DNA of 6,299 nt from DATARH01 sp035504075 (GCA_035504075.1 DATJSO010000284.1:1-6299); one strand, 5' to 3'. Positions 1 through 6,288 are shown, counted from the first letter of the stretch. The notes: generated from the sequence alone by a model not told the origin. Numbers and translations: made by a program.

Positions 1-971
1 CGGGCGCCGACGACGACGCGCGCCCGGCCCGCGGCAACCGCCCGCCAAGTGTCGCGCCGGGCCGCGTCGCGCAGGTCGGAATGCCACTCGGCCGGCGCCG
101 TCCCGAAACGGCGGTGAAAGCGCTCGAACCATTGTGCACCGAGCGCGATTTCGGGCAGCAATACGAGCACTTGGCGGCCCGCGGCGAGGGTGGCCGCGAT
201 CGCGGTGAAATACGTCTCCGTCTTGCCCGCGCCGGTCACCCCGTCGAGTACCGTGACGTTGAACCCGCCCGCTTCGGCGCGTTCGATCAAGCGTTGCGCG
301 GCGCGGCGCTGGTCGGGCGACAGCGCTGGCCCGGCGGCGTCCCATTCCACCGGCGCCGGTTGCGGCTCGTCCGGCACCAGCAGCTCCGCGACAAGGCCGG
401 CGGCGACGAGGCCGCGCAGCACGCCCGTGGTGCAGCCGGCGCGGCGCGCGACCTCGGCACCGGTCCCGGCTGCGCCGTCGCGCAGGGTTTCGAGCACCCG
501 CTGTCGCGCGGGCGTCAGCCGGCTGCCGGCCGATTCGGCGAGCGCCGCGAGACCCGCCTGCGTCGCGGCGTACAGCCGGCGCGGCGGCGGGGGCAGCAGT
601 GCCTCCTCGACGCTCATCGCCATGCGCAGCACCGCGCCGGGCGCGGCCAGCGTGTAGCCCGCGACGCGGTCGATAAAGCGGCGCAGCTCGGGCCGCAACA
701 GCGGCGCCGGCAGCACGTCGATAACGCATTTCAGCCTGTCGGCCGGCAATTCGCCGCCATCGGCCGGCGCCTCCCAGACGACGCCGACGAGGCGCCGCGA
801 CCCGAGTTCGACACGCACGAAACTGCCCGGCCGCGCCATCGCCGCACCGTCCGGCAGGCGGTAATCGAGCGGCGCCGGCAATGGCAGCGGCAGCAGCACC
901 TTGACCCGCCCGGCCGCCGCGGCAGGTCCGGGCGTCGTTTCAGGCCAAGAGTTGGCAGCGCCGCCCGGCAT
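1..971 (-). CDS. priA: Primosomal protein N' (replication restart helicase PriA), N-terminal part
   Basis: PriA is a DEAH-type 3'-5' helicase that recognises stalled or repaired replication forks and reloads the replicative helicase. Only the first 323 residues are here; the gene runs off the left edge, and the family is usually about 700-750 residues. Visible in order: the N-terminal 3'-DNA-end-binding domain (about residues 20-115, beginning RVKVLLPLPLPAPLDYRLPDG), a winged-helix-like linker region (about 130-200), and the start of helicase lobe 1. That lobe shows Walker A GVTGAGKT at 244-251, LLPEIAL at 271-277, and EWHSDL at 295-300 followed by the WRAVAAGRARVVVGA stretch typical of PriA. 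The DEAH box, the zinc-binding cysteines and lobe 2 would lie outside. The ATG at 971 is the first usable start: the frame stays open back to a stop at 1038-1040 but holds no ATG, GTG or TTG before 971. No clear Shine-Dalgarno is visible. It is divergent from the DUF484-xerC pair, an arrangement I recall from alphaproteobacteria. Confidence 0.95.
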   Translation of the reverse strand, partial: MPGGAANSWPETTPGPAAAAGRVKVLLPLPLPAPLDYRLPDGAAMARPGSFVRVELGSRRLVGVVWEAPADGGELPADRLKCVIDVLPAPLLRPELRRFIDRVAGYTLAAPGAVLRMAMSVEEALLPPPPRRLYAATQAGLAALAESAGSRLTPARQRVLETLRDGAAGTGAEVARRAGCTTGVLRGLVAAGLVAELLVPDEPQPAPVEWDAAGPALSPDQRRAAQRLIERAEAGGFNVTVLDGVTGAGKTETYFTAIAATLAAGRQVLVLLPEIALGAQWFERFHRRFGTAPAEWHSDLRDAARRDTWRAVAAGRARVVVGA

Positions 972-1090
972 CGCTACACTCGATCGCTCGGCACTGTCGC
1001 CGGAGCTTGGTGCGGTTGGATGATCACGCTCGCTATCCTACTGCGATCTGCCGTTCCGCCGCGCCTGCGCGGCGCAAGGTAGCGTCTGTC
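972..1090. promoter_or_regulatory. Divergent intergenic region between priA and the DUF484 gene
   Basis: These 119 bases must hold the promoters for priA (leftward) and probably for the DUF484-xerC group (rightward). I see no convincing sigma70-type -35/-10 pair. A TATCCT at 1034-1039 resembles a -10, but its nearest TTG-containing -35 candidates are at wrong spacing (12 or 21 bases). The region also holds a perfect hairpin just before the DUF484 ribosome-binding site, listed separately. The regulatory role is inferred from gene layout only. Confidence 0.4.
1057..1074 (+). other. Perfect 7-bp GC hairpin in the leader of the DUF484 gene
   Basis: CGCCGCG (1057-1063), loop CCTG, and CGCGGCG (1068-1074) form a perfect 7-bp all-GC stem. 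It ends one base before the AAGG (1076-1079) that is the likely ribosome-binding site for the GTG start at 1091. No T-run follows, so it is not an intrinsic terminator for rightward transcription. It could tune translation initiation or mRNA stability. In DNA this GC-rich, a stem of this size can also occur by chance. Confidence 0.35.
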
Positions 1091-1852
1091 GTGGCCGACA
1101 GCCCGCGCGACATCCCGCAGGCCGAGCGCCGCCGCTTGACCGACAGCGAGCCGGCCGCGCCGGCCGACAGTCGCGGCGAGATCAGCGGGCGCGACGTCAT
1201 CGCCTATCTGCGCCGCCACCCCGATTTCCTCGACCGCCATCCCGAGGCGCTGCGCGCGTTGGGCGCGCCGAGCCGCGAGTTCGGCGCCGGCGTTTTCGAT
1301 TTCCAGCACTTCCAAATCGAGCGGCTGCGCCGGGAGTTGGCGCGCCTCGCCGGCGAGCAGCGCAGCCTCGTCGCCGCCGGCCGCTTCACTCTGGCAAGCC
1401 AGGGACGGGTGCACAAGGCGGTGCTGGCGGTGCTCGCAGCCGGCAGTTTCGAACAATTGCTGCAGACCGTGACGACCGATCTCGCCGTGCTGCTCGACGT
1501 CGATGTCGTGACGATCGGCGTCGAAAGCGCCGCGCCGGCGGCGCGGCTCGCCGTGCACGGCATTCGCCTGCTGAAGGCCGGCGCGATCGACGCCTTGCTC
1601 GGCCCCGAACGCGGCGCGTTGCTGCGCGCCGATACGCCGGGCGAGGCGGCGCTGTTCGGCGGTGCCGCCGGCCTCGTGCGCTCGGCGGCGTTGCTGCGGC
1701 TCGGCTTCGGGCGCGGCGCGCCGCTCGGTGTTCTGTGCATCGGCACGCGCCGGCCCGACCGTTTCCAACCCGGCCAAGGGACGGAGCTGCTGGCGTTTCT
1801 CGCTCGCGTCATCGGCATCACGATTATGCAATGGCTGACCCCGCGCGGGTAA
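1091..1852 (+). CDS. DUF484 family protein (GAF-like), partner gene of xerC
   Basis: A 253-residue cytoplasmic protein of the DUF484 family, which is commonly encoded next to xerC in proteobacteria; its biochemical role is not established. The N-terminal 30 residues look disordered and charged. A conserved block follows (DVIAYLRRHPDFLDRHPEAL, 35-54), then a helical, probably coiled-coil stretch (about 72-95, FQIERLRRELARLAGEQ), then a GAF-like domain (about 105-248) ending with LGVLCIGTRRPDRF and a helical IGITIMQWL tail. The GTG at 1091 is preferred because AAGG at 1076-1079 precedes it. The frame extends upstream to a TTG at 1007 and a GTG at 1010, but that extension (residues like RYPTAICRSAAPARRKV) does not look like DUF484 and would cover most of the divergent promoter region. 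Its last 22 bases overlap xerC, so the two are probably translationally coupled. A role in regulating or assisting recombination is inference from linkage only. Confidence 0.88.
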   Translation: MADSPRDIPQAERRRLTDSEPAAPADSRGEISGRDVIAYLRRHPDFLDRHPEALRALGAPSREFGAGVFDFQHFQIERLRRELARLAGEQRSLVAAGRFTLASQGRVHKAVLAVLAAGSFEQLLQTVTTDLAVLLDVDVVTIGVESAAPAARLAVHGIRLLKAGAIDALLGPERGALLRADTPGEAALFGGAAGLVRSAALLRLGFGRGAPLGVLCIGTRRPDRFQPGQGTELLAFLARVIGITIMQWLTPRG

Positions 1853-2811
1853 GCTTTCCGAAGCCGCCCGATCCGATCCCGCTGGGCCGGTTTGCCGCCG
1901 CCGACGATCTTCGCCGCGCGATCGACGCGTGGCTGGAATGGCTGGCCGGCGAACGGCGCGCCTCGTCGCACACGCTCGCCGCCTACGGCCGCGACCTCGC
2001 CTTCTTTCTCGATTTCCTGACGACATACCTCGGCGAATTGCCGAGCCTGGCGACCTTCGATGCGCTGATGCCGCTCGATTTTCGCGCTTACGCCGCGCGG
2101 CGTGCGATGGACGGCATCGCGAACAGTTCGCGCGCGCGCAACCTGTCGGTCCTGCGCAGTTTTTTGCGCTTTCTCGAGCGGCGCGGGCATGCGCCCGCCG
2201 CGCTTTACAAGGTTTCGCGTGGTCCCCGCCTGGCGCGCAGCGCCCCGAGGTCGCTCTCCGTCGCCGACGCTGCCGAACTCGTCGAGGCGCCCGCCGATCT
2301 CGTCGAGAGCGCCTGGCAGGCCCGGCGCGACATCGCGCTGTTGACGCTGCTCTACGGCTGCGGCCTGCGGATTTCGGAGGCGCTCGGGCTGCGCCGCCGC
2401 GATGCGCCGCTCGCCGAGCAGATGACGATCGCCGGCAAGGGCGGCAGGCAGCGCCTCGTGCCGGTATTGCCGGCGGTGCGGCAGGCGGTCGCCGAGTATC
2501 TCGCGGTCTGCCCCTACCCGCTTGCCGGCGCCGGGCCTTTGTTTGTCGCCGCGCGCGGCGGGCCATTGAGCCCGCGCCTCGTGCAGCGCCGCATCGCGGA
2601 GTTGCGGGTCGCGTTGGGCCTGCCGGACAGCGTCACGCCGCATGCGCTCAGGCACAGTTTTGCGACGCACCTGCTCGGCGGCGGCGGCGACCTGCGCGCA
2701 ATCCAGGAGCTTCTCGGCCACGCCAGCCTGTCAACAACGCAGCGCTACACGGCCGTCGATACCGCGCGCCTCATCGCCGTCTACGACGCCGCGCATCCCC
2801 GCGCGCGGTGA
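1831..2811 (+). CDS. xerC: Site-specific tyrosine recombinase XerC
   Basis: XerC acts with XerD at the chromosomal dif site near the terminus, resolving chromosome dimers before cell division under FtsK control. The 326 residues contain an N-terminal SAM-like core-binding domain (about 22-122, with SSHTLAAYGRDLAFFLDFL and RARNLSVLRSFLRFLERRG) and a C-terminal catalytic domain. The complete catalytic set is visible: R180 in CGLRISEALGL, K203 in IAGKGGRQRLVPV, H271 and R274 in HALRHSFATHLL, H297 in LLGHASLSTTQ, and nucleophile Y306 in QRYTAVD. Length is slightly above the usual 295-310 because of a short N-terminal extension. The ATG at 1831 is chosen because the domain begins soon after; it has no clear Shine-Dalgarno, which fits coupling to the overlapping DUF484 gene. 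The frame continues upstream to a GTG at 1735, but that part lies deep inside the DUF484 gene. XerC rather than XerD is inferred from the DUF484 linkage and sequence feel; an integron or phage integrase is unlikely. Confidence 0.93.
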   Translation: MADPARVSFPKPPDPIPLGRFAAADDLRRAIDAWLEWLAGERRASSHTLAAYGRDLAFFLDFLTTYLGELPSLATFDALMPLDFRAYAARRAMDGIANSSRARNLSVLRSFLRFLERRGHAPAALYKVSRGPRLARSAPRSLSVADAAELVEAPADLVESAWQARRDIALLTLLYGCGLRISEALGLRRRDAPLAEQMTIAGKGGRQRLVPVLPAVRQAVAEYLAVCPYPLAGAGPLFVAARGGPLSPRLVQRRIAELRVALGLPDSVTPHALRHSFATHLLGGGGDLRAIQELLGHASLSTTQRYTAVDTARLIAVYDAAHPRAR

Positions 2812-2817
2812 GACCGA

Positions 2818-2868
2818 ATGTTCGTCGCATGCTGCCGTTGCCGCCGGTGCGGCGTCATGACGAGGTGA
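2818..2868 (+). CDS. Possible tiny cysteine-rich leader ORF between xerC and prmA
   Basis: A 16-codon frame (MFVACCRCRRCGVMTR) begins seven bases after the xerC stop and has four cysteines at positions 5, 6, 8 and 11. A Shine-Dalgarno-like GGTGAG (2807-2812) overlaps the xerC stop codon, five bases before the ATG. Its TGA at 2866-2868 overlaps an ATG at 2868-2870. Short cysteine-rich upstream frames are known in alphaproteobacteria, but a frame of this size can easily arise by chance in GC-rich DNA (TGC and CGC codons). I cannot show that it is translated; no function is claimed. Confidence 0.2.
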   Translation: MFVACCRCRRCGVMTR

Positions 2869-2869
2869 T
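2862..2869 (+). promoter_or_regulatory. Strong Shine-Dalgarno-like sequence before prmA
   Basis: GAGGTGAT matches eight bases of the anti-16S consensus (AGGAGGTGAT). It lies 15 bases before the TTG at 2885, too far for an ideal site, and three bases before the in-frame CTG at 2873 (seven from the GAGG core). It also overlaps the ATG at 2868-2870, which opens a different frame. It is probably the prmA ribosome-binding site, but it does not settle the start codon. Confidence 0.45.
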
Positions 2870-2884
2870 GCGCTGGCTGCCGGA

Positions 2885-3754
2885 TTGCGCATTGAAGCCG
2901 AGATCGAGGGGGCCGACGCGGCGCTTGCCGTGGCGCTGCTGCTCGATGAAATGGCCGGCGCGGTCAGCGCCTTCGAGGTCGAAGCGGCGGCGGCCCGCTG
3001 GCGCGTCGAGGCGTACCCGAAGGCACCGCTCCTCGAGGCTGAACTGGATGTGCGTCTGCGGCTGGCGGCGGCCGGCGCCGGCGGCCGCCTGTTGAACATT
3101 GCCGAAAAGCGGCTGCCGGAGCGCGACTGGCTGGCGGAAAACCGCCGCGCGTTCCCGCCCGTCAGGATCGGCCGGTTTTTTGTGCACGGCTCGCATTGGC
3201 AGGACCGGCCGCCGCCCGGCGGGATCGCAATCGAGATCGACGCGGCGACCGCGTTCGGCACCGGTGAGCATCCCTCGACCGCCGGCTGCCTGTCGGCGTT
3301 CGAGCGGCTGGCAGGCCGCCGCCGCTTTCGCCGGCCGCTCGATATCGGCTGCGGCAGCGGCATCCTGGCGATCGCCGCGGCGAAAACGCTGCATCGTCGC
3401 GTGCTGGCGAGCGACATCGACGCCGAAGCCGCGCGCGTCGCCCGCCATCACGTTCGCCGCAACGGATTGGCGGGGCAGGTTTGCGTCGTCTGCGCGCCCG
3501 GCTATCGCAGCCGCGCGGTGCGCGGCGGCCGATACGACCTGATCTTTGCCAATATCCTGGCGCGCCCGCTGTCGTTGATGGCGCGCGACCTGGCCGCCGC
3601 GCTGGCGCCCGGCGGTGCGGCAATCCTCGCCGGCCTCTTGCGCCGCCAGGAAGCGCAGGTCCTCGCCATGCATCGGCTGCAGCGTCTCCGCCTCGAACGC
3701 CGCATCGTCATCGACGGCTGGTCGGCGCTCGTGCTCCGCCGCGGGAGCCATTGA
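2885..3754 (+). CDS. prmA: Ribosomal protein L11 methyltransferase PrmA
   Basis: PrmA uses S-adenosylmethionine to methylate several amino groups of ribosomal protein L11 in the cytoplasm. The 289 residues (E. coli PrmA has 293) show a small N-terminal L11-recognition domain (about 1-55, with AGAVSAFEVEAAAARWRVEAY), a linker, and a class I methyltransferase domain. Motifs: AFGTGEH at 123-129 and HPST, the SAM-binding DIGCGSG at 153-159, the acidic ASDIDAEA (D177 and D179), and FANILARPL with N223, the PrmA form of motif IV. E128 stands where many homologues have T or H. The start is doubtful. TTG at 2885 gives an N-terminus (MRIEAEIEGAD) and length matching the family but has no well-placed ribosome-binding site. 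GAGGTGAT at 2862-2869 would better fit a CTG at 2873 in the same frame. A stop at 2858-2860 limits the extension. It follows xerC by 73 bases on the same strand and could share its transcript. Confidence 0.93.
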   Translation: MRIEAEIEGADAALAVALLLDEMAGAVSAFEVEAAAARWRVEAYPKAPLLEAELDVRLRLAAAGAGGRLLNIAEKRLPERDWLAENRRAFPPVRIGRFFVHGSHWQDRPPPGGIAIEIDAATAFGTGEHPSTAGCLSAFERLAGRRRFRRPLDIGCGSGILAIAAAKTLHRRVLASDIDAEAARVARHHVRRNGLAGQVCVVCAPGYRSRAVRGGRYDLIFANILARPLSLMARDLAAALAPGGAAILAGLLRRQEAQVLAMHRLQRLRLERRIVIDGWSALVLRRGSH

Positions 3755-3766
3755 GGGGAAAACCCC
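3755..3766. terminator. Weak hairpin between the convergent prmA and transporter genes
   Basis: GGGG-AAAA-CCCC directly follows the prmA stop codon and can form a 4-bp stem with an AAAA loop on either strand. It sits in the 56-base gap where prmA and the transporter operon converge, where a bidirectional terminator is expected. There is no T-run on either side, so it is a poor intrinsic terminator; transcription may instead end by Rho. A near-palindrome centred on AATGCATT (3768-3783, one mismatched pair) follows it. The position is the main argument. Confidence 0.25.
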
Positions 3767-3810
3767 GGCGAAATGCATTGCGCTTGTCGACCCGATGGGC
3801 CTCGCGCGGC

Positions 3811-4656
3811 TCACACCGTCGTCGGCTCCTGCGCTTCCTGGTGCCAGCGCAACAGGTGCCGGCGCAGCACGGCCATGCCCTTGACGAGGACGAGGCCGGC
3901 GACGCCGATCTCGACGATGCCGGCAAAGACGCCGGGCGAATCGGCAAAACGCGAGGCCTGGATCATTGCGCCGCCGATGCCGGGACCGCCCATCAGCACT
4001 TCGGTGACGATCGTCACGATCATCGACACCGGCAATGCCACCTGCAGCCCGGTCAGGATCTGCGGCGATGCCGCCGGCAGCACGATCTCCCACAACAGCC
4101 GCCGCTCGCCGGCGCCGAGGCTGCGCGCCGACCACAACAGCTCTTTCTCGGCCCCCTCGGTGCTCGTGACGGTCGCGATAATGACCGGGAAGATCGCGTT
4201 GAACGCGATCATCGTGATCTTTGAGAAATCGTAAAGCCCGAACCACAGCATGAAGATCGGCAGAAACGCGATCTTCGGCATCGGAAAGGCGACCGACACG
4301 AGCGGGTCGAAAAACCACCGTGCAACCCGATTGCGCGCGATCAGGATGCCGATGACAACGCCGCCCGATGCGGCGATCGCAAAGCCGATTACGGTCCGGT
4401 ACAGCGTGTCGCCGAGATTGACGGCGAGGTCGCCCGAAACCGCGTCCTGCCAGATGCGGGCGCATACCGTCGAAAACGCGGGCAGCAGAAAACTGCTGAC
4501 GGCGCCGGAACGGGCGAACGCTTCCCAGGCGACGAGCAGCGCGAGCAGCGTGCCCGACGCGCGCAAGCCGCGGCCGGCGCCGCACAGCGCCAGCAACAAT
4601 GCACCGTCTGCGCCCGAGCGGCGCGGTGCGGCGAGCGCCTCTTCTAGTCGCGCCAT
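3811..4656 (-). CDS. ABC transporter permease 2, NitT/TauT (SsuC/TauC) family
   Basis: A 281-residue inner-membrane permease of the nitrate/sulfonate/taurine importer family (BPD_transp_1 fold). Hydrophobic segments: about 36-47 (TLLALLVAWEAF), 87-107, 129-141, 147-163, 208-222 and 244-262. The cytoplasmic coupling loop that docks on the ATPase (EAA motif) lies at about 165-200, with GAEKELLWSARSLGAGERR and EIVLPAASPQI. PMPK at 125-128 and GGPGIGGAMI at 223-232 are typical of the family. The start is ATG 4656, giving MARLEEALAA. It overlaps the end of permease 1 by 13 bases, and only a weak GGCGGGT-like ribosome-binding sequence precedes it, so coupling is likely. The same frame stays open far upstream inside permease 1 (to 5373), but that is a GC-rich shadow without family resemblance. 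It is the last gene of the operon seen here and converges on prmA. Substrate is unknown. Confidence 0.92.
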   Translation of the reverse strand: MARLEEALAAPRRSGADGALLLALCGAGRGLRASGTLLALLVAWEAFARSGAVSSFLLPAFSTVCARIWQDAVSGDLAVNLGDTLYRTVIGFAIAASGGVVIGILIARNRVARWFFDPLVSVAFPMPKIAFLPIFMLWFGLYDFSKITMIAFNAIFPVIIATVTSTEGAEKELLWSARSLGAGERRLLWEIVLPAASPQILTGLQVALPVSMIVTIVTEVLMGGPGIGGAMIQASRFADSPGVFAGIVEIGVAGLVLVKGMAVLRRHLLRWHQEAQEPTTV

Positions 4657-5477
4657 CGCAAGACCCGCCGCATCAGCATCAGGTAGAGCCGGTCGGCGGC
4701 AAAGCCGAGCAGCGACACCGTCAGCACGACCGCGAACATCGCGTCGTACACGCCGCCGTCGCCGAGCCAGCCGATCATGTAGCCGAGGCCCTGGCGCGCC
4801 GCGATCAGTTCGGTCGCGACCAGCAGCACAAAGGCAAACGCCATCGCGGTACGGATGCCGGCGAGGATCTCGGGCAGGGCGCTCGGCAGGACGATTTCGA
4901 GCAGCGTGCGGGTACGGCTCGCGCCGAGGTTGCGTGCCGACCAGATCAGCACCTGCTCGGCGCCGCGCGCGCCGTTGAACGCCGACAGCGTGACCGGCAG
5001 CATGCAGCCGATGAAGATGAGCACGATCTTCGACGCGCTGCCAAAGCCGAGCCACAGCACGACGACCGGGATCAGCGCCGATTTCGGCATCGGATAGAGC
5101 GCCTGCACGAGCGGGTTGAACACGACGCGCACCGGCGCGAACCACGCCATCAGCACGCCCAATGCGACGCCGCAGACGATCGACAGCCCGAGCCCGGCGG
5201 CGCCGCGCGCCAACGACACCCAGGCGTTGGCGGCCAGATCGCCGCTCGCCAGGAGGTTCCACCAGGCGGCGAGCACGCGGTCGAGCGACGGCATGACCAT
5301 CGGCGAGACGAGGCCGCCGCGGGTCGCTCCTTCCCATAGCAGCGCCAACAGCAGGATCGGCGTATAGCGCCACACCCCGGCCGCAAGGCGCGAGGCGGCG
5401 GCTGGTGCGCGCAGTCCGCCGTCGGGCCGCACCATGCCCGGCCGCAACGGAGCCGGCGCGCCCTGTTCAAGCGCCAT
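4644..5477 (-). CDS. ABC transporter permease 1, NitT/TauT (SsuC/TauC) family
   Basis: A 277-residue inner-membrane permease, paralogous to its downstream neighbour and sharing the NPLVQALYPMPK / DPLVSVAFPMPK region and the coupling loop. By eye the two are clearly related but far from identical, so this is an old divergence. About 35 polar residues precede the first membrane segment (36-50, WRYTPILLLALLWEG). Others lie at about 87-113, 134-146, 149-167, 211-226 and 246-268. The EAA loop is at about 168-204 (GAEQVLIWSARNLGASRTR, EIVLPSALPEI), and RQGLGYMIGW at 228-237 matches the family. ATG 5477 has a good Shine-Dalgarno, GAGGG (plus-strand 5484-5488), six bases upstream. It overlaps the ATPase by 11 bases and permease 2 by 13. 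Two non-identical permeases imply a heterodimeric channel; two alternative homodimers are also possible. Confidence 0.93.
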   Translation of the reverse strand: MALEQGAPAPLRPGMVRPDGGLRAPAAASRLAAGVWRYTPILLLALLWEGATRGGLVSPMVMPSLDRVLAAWWNLLASGDLAANAWVSLARGAAGLGLSIVCGVALGVLMAWFAPVRVVFNPLVQALYPMPKSALIPVVVLWLGFGSASKIVLIFIGCMLPVTLSAFNGARGAEQVLIWSARNLGASRTRTLLEIVLPSALPEILAGIRTAMAFAFVLLVATELIAARQGLGYMIGWLGDGGVYDAMFAVVLTVSLLGFAADRLYLMLMRRVLRWRD

Positions 5478-6288
5478 GCGCGGCCCTCGCCCCGGTGCCG
5501 GCGCCGACGCGTTCGGCGATGACTGCCTCGGCGCGCACCAGCCCCCACACGTGATCGACGGTCGCGAGAAACCGCGGCGAGCGCATCAGGCCGGGGTCCT
5601 CCTTGTCGAAGCCGGTCTCGACGACTTCCTTGATGCGGCCGGGGCGCGCCGACATAACCGCGATGCGCTCGGCGAGAAACACCGCCTCCTGCACATCGTG
5701 CGTGACGAAGATGACCGTCTTGCGCGATGCCTGCCAGATCCGCAGCAGTTCGGCCTGCATCAGGCTGCGGGTCTGCGCGTCGAGGGCGCCGAACGGCTCG
5801 TCCATCAGCAGAATGCGCGGATCGATCGCCAGCGTGCGGGCAATCGCGGCGCGCTGCTTCATGCCGCCGGAGAGTTGCGAGGGATAGCTGTCTTCAAAAC
5901 CGCCAAGACCGACCAGTTCGATGAACTCGCGCGCCCGGCGGCGCCGCGCCTCGCGCGGCACGCCCTGTTTTTCAAGGCCGTACAGCACGTTCTGCAAGAC
6001 CGTTTTCCACGGGAACAGCGCGAAATTCTGGAACACGATGCCGCGATCGGGGCCGGGGCCGGCGACCGGCCGGCCATCGACCAGCACCTGGCCCTGCTGC
6101 ACCGACAGGAAGCCGCCGATCAAATAGAGCAGCGTGCTCTTGCCGCAGCCGGAAGGGCCGAGCAGCGCGACGAATTCGCGGTCTTCGACGGCGAGCGAGA
6201 TGTCGTCGAGCGCCAGGACGGGGCGGCCGCTTGCCGGCCGGTACTGGTGGCCGACGCCGTCGATCAGGATGTGTGCAGAGCCGTTCAC
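5467..6288 (-). CDS. ABC transporter ATP-binding protein, NitT/TauT (SsuB/TauB) family
   Basis: A 273-residue cytoplasmic ATPase that powers the two downstream permeases. All nucleotide-binding motifs are intact: Walker A GPSGCGKST (44-52), Q-loop Q87 in VFQNFALFPWKT, the signature LSGGMKQR (139-146), Walker B ILLMDEPFGALD (159-170), and the switch histidine H197 in FVTHDVQEAVFLAERI. The GALFPW-type segment after the Q-loop and the C-terminal tail (RSPRFLATVDHVWGLVRAEA, 236-255) are typical of the nitrate/sulfonate/taurine subfamily. The start at 6288 is a GTG (VNGSAHILIDGV), which suits the family, but the frame stays open to the window edge and no ribosome-binding site can be judged in the last 11 bases. 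The true start may therefore lie further right. It is the first operon gene visible; a binding-protein gene often precedes it in such operons but is not in view. Confidence 0.94.
   Translation of the reverse strand: MNGSAHILIDGVGHQYRPASGRPVLALDDISLAVEDREFVALLGPSGCGKSTLLYLIGGFLSVQQGQVLVDGRPVAGPGPDRGIVFQNFALFPWKTVLQNVLYGLEKQGVPREARRRRAREFIELVGLGGFEDSYPSQLSGGMKQRAAIARTLAIDPRILLMDEPFGALDAQTRSLMQAELLRIWQASRKTVIFVTHDVQEAVFLAERIAVMSARPGRIKEVVETGFDKEDPGLMRSPRFLATVDHVWGLVRAEAVIAERVGAGTGARAAHGA

Noticed and set aside
81..1082. 333-codon plus-strand frame over the priA region.
   Set aside because: It is antisense to the clear PriA N-terminus with its Walker A motif and has no family resemblance.
1007..1090. 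Possible 28-residue N-terminal extension of the DUF484 protein from a TTG.
   Set aside because: The GTG at 1091 has a ribosome-binding sequence, and the extension would leave almost no room for the divergent promoters.
974..2566. Long open frame of 530 codons on the minus strand, antisense to the DUF484 gene and xerC.
   Set aside because: Its translation is dominated by Arg, Ala and Gly with no domain or motif, as expected for the antisense of GC-rich genes. DUF484 and XerC on the plus strand are firmly recognised.
1204..2721. 505-codon minus-strand frame opposite DUF484 and xerC.
   Set aside because: Shadow frame with no conserved motif; the opposite strand carries the intact XerC catalytic residues.
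1831..2811. Possibility that the tyrosine recombinase marks an integron or a phage or island integrase.
   Set aside because: It is coupled to a DUF484 gene between housekeeping genes, with no attachment-site repeats, tRNA, cassettes or change in composition nearby.
1929..3095. 388-codon plus-strand frame overlapping xerC and prmA.
   Set aside because: Out-of-frame shadow of xerC; the only interesting part is the ATG at 2868, treated under the prmA start question.
2855..4585. Long open frame of 576 codons on the minus strand across prmA and permease 2.
   Set aside because: It is antisense to prmA and in a different frame from permease 2, with low-complexity Arg/Ala-rich translation and no recognisable family.
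4657..5373. Upstream extension of the permease 2 frame, which could suggest a fused longer protein.
   Set aside because: The extension lies wholly within permease 1 in another frame and is Arg-rich with no membrane segments. The ATG at 4656 gives a normal family length.
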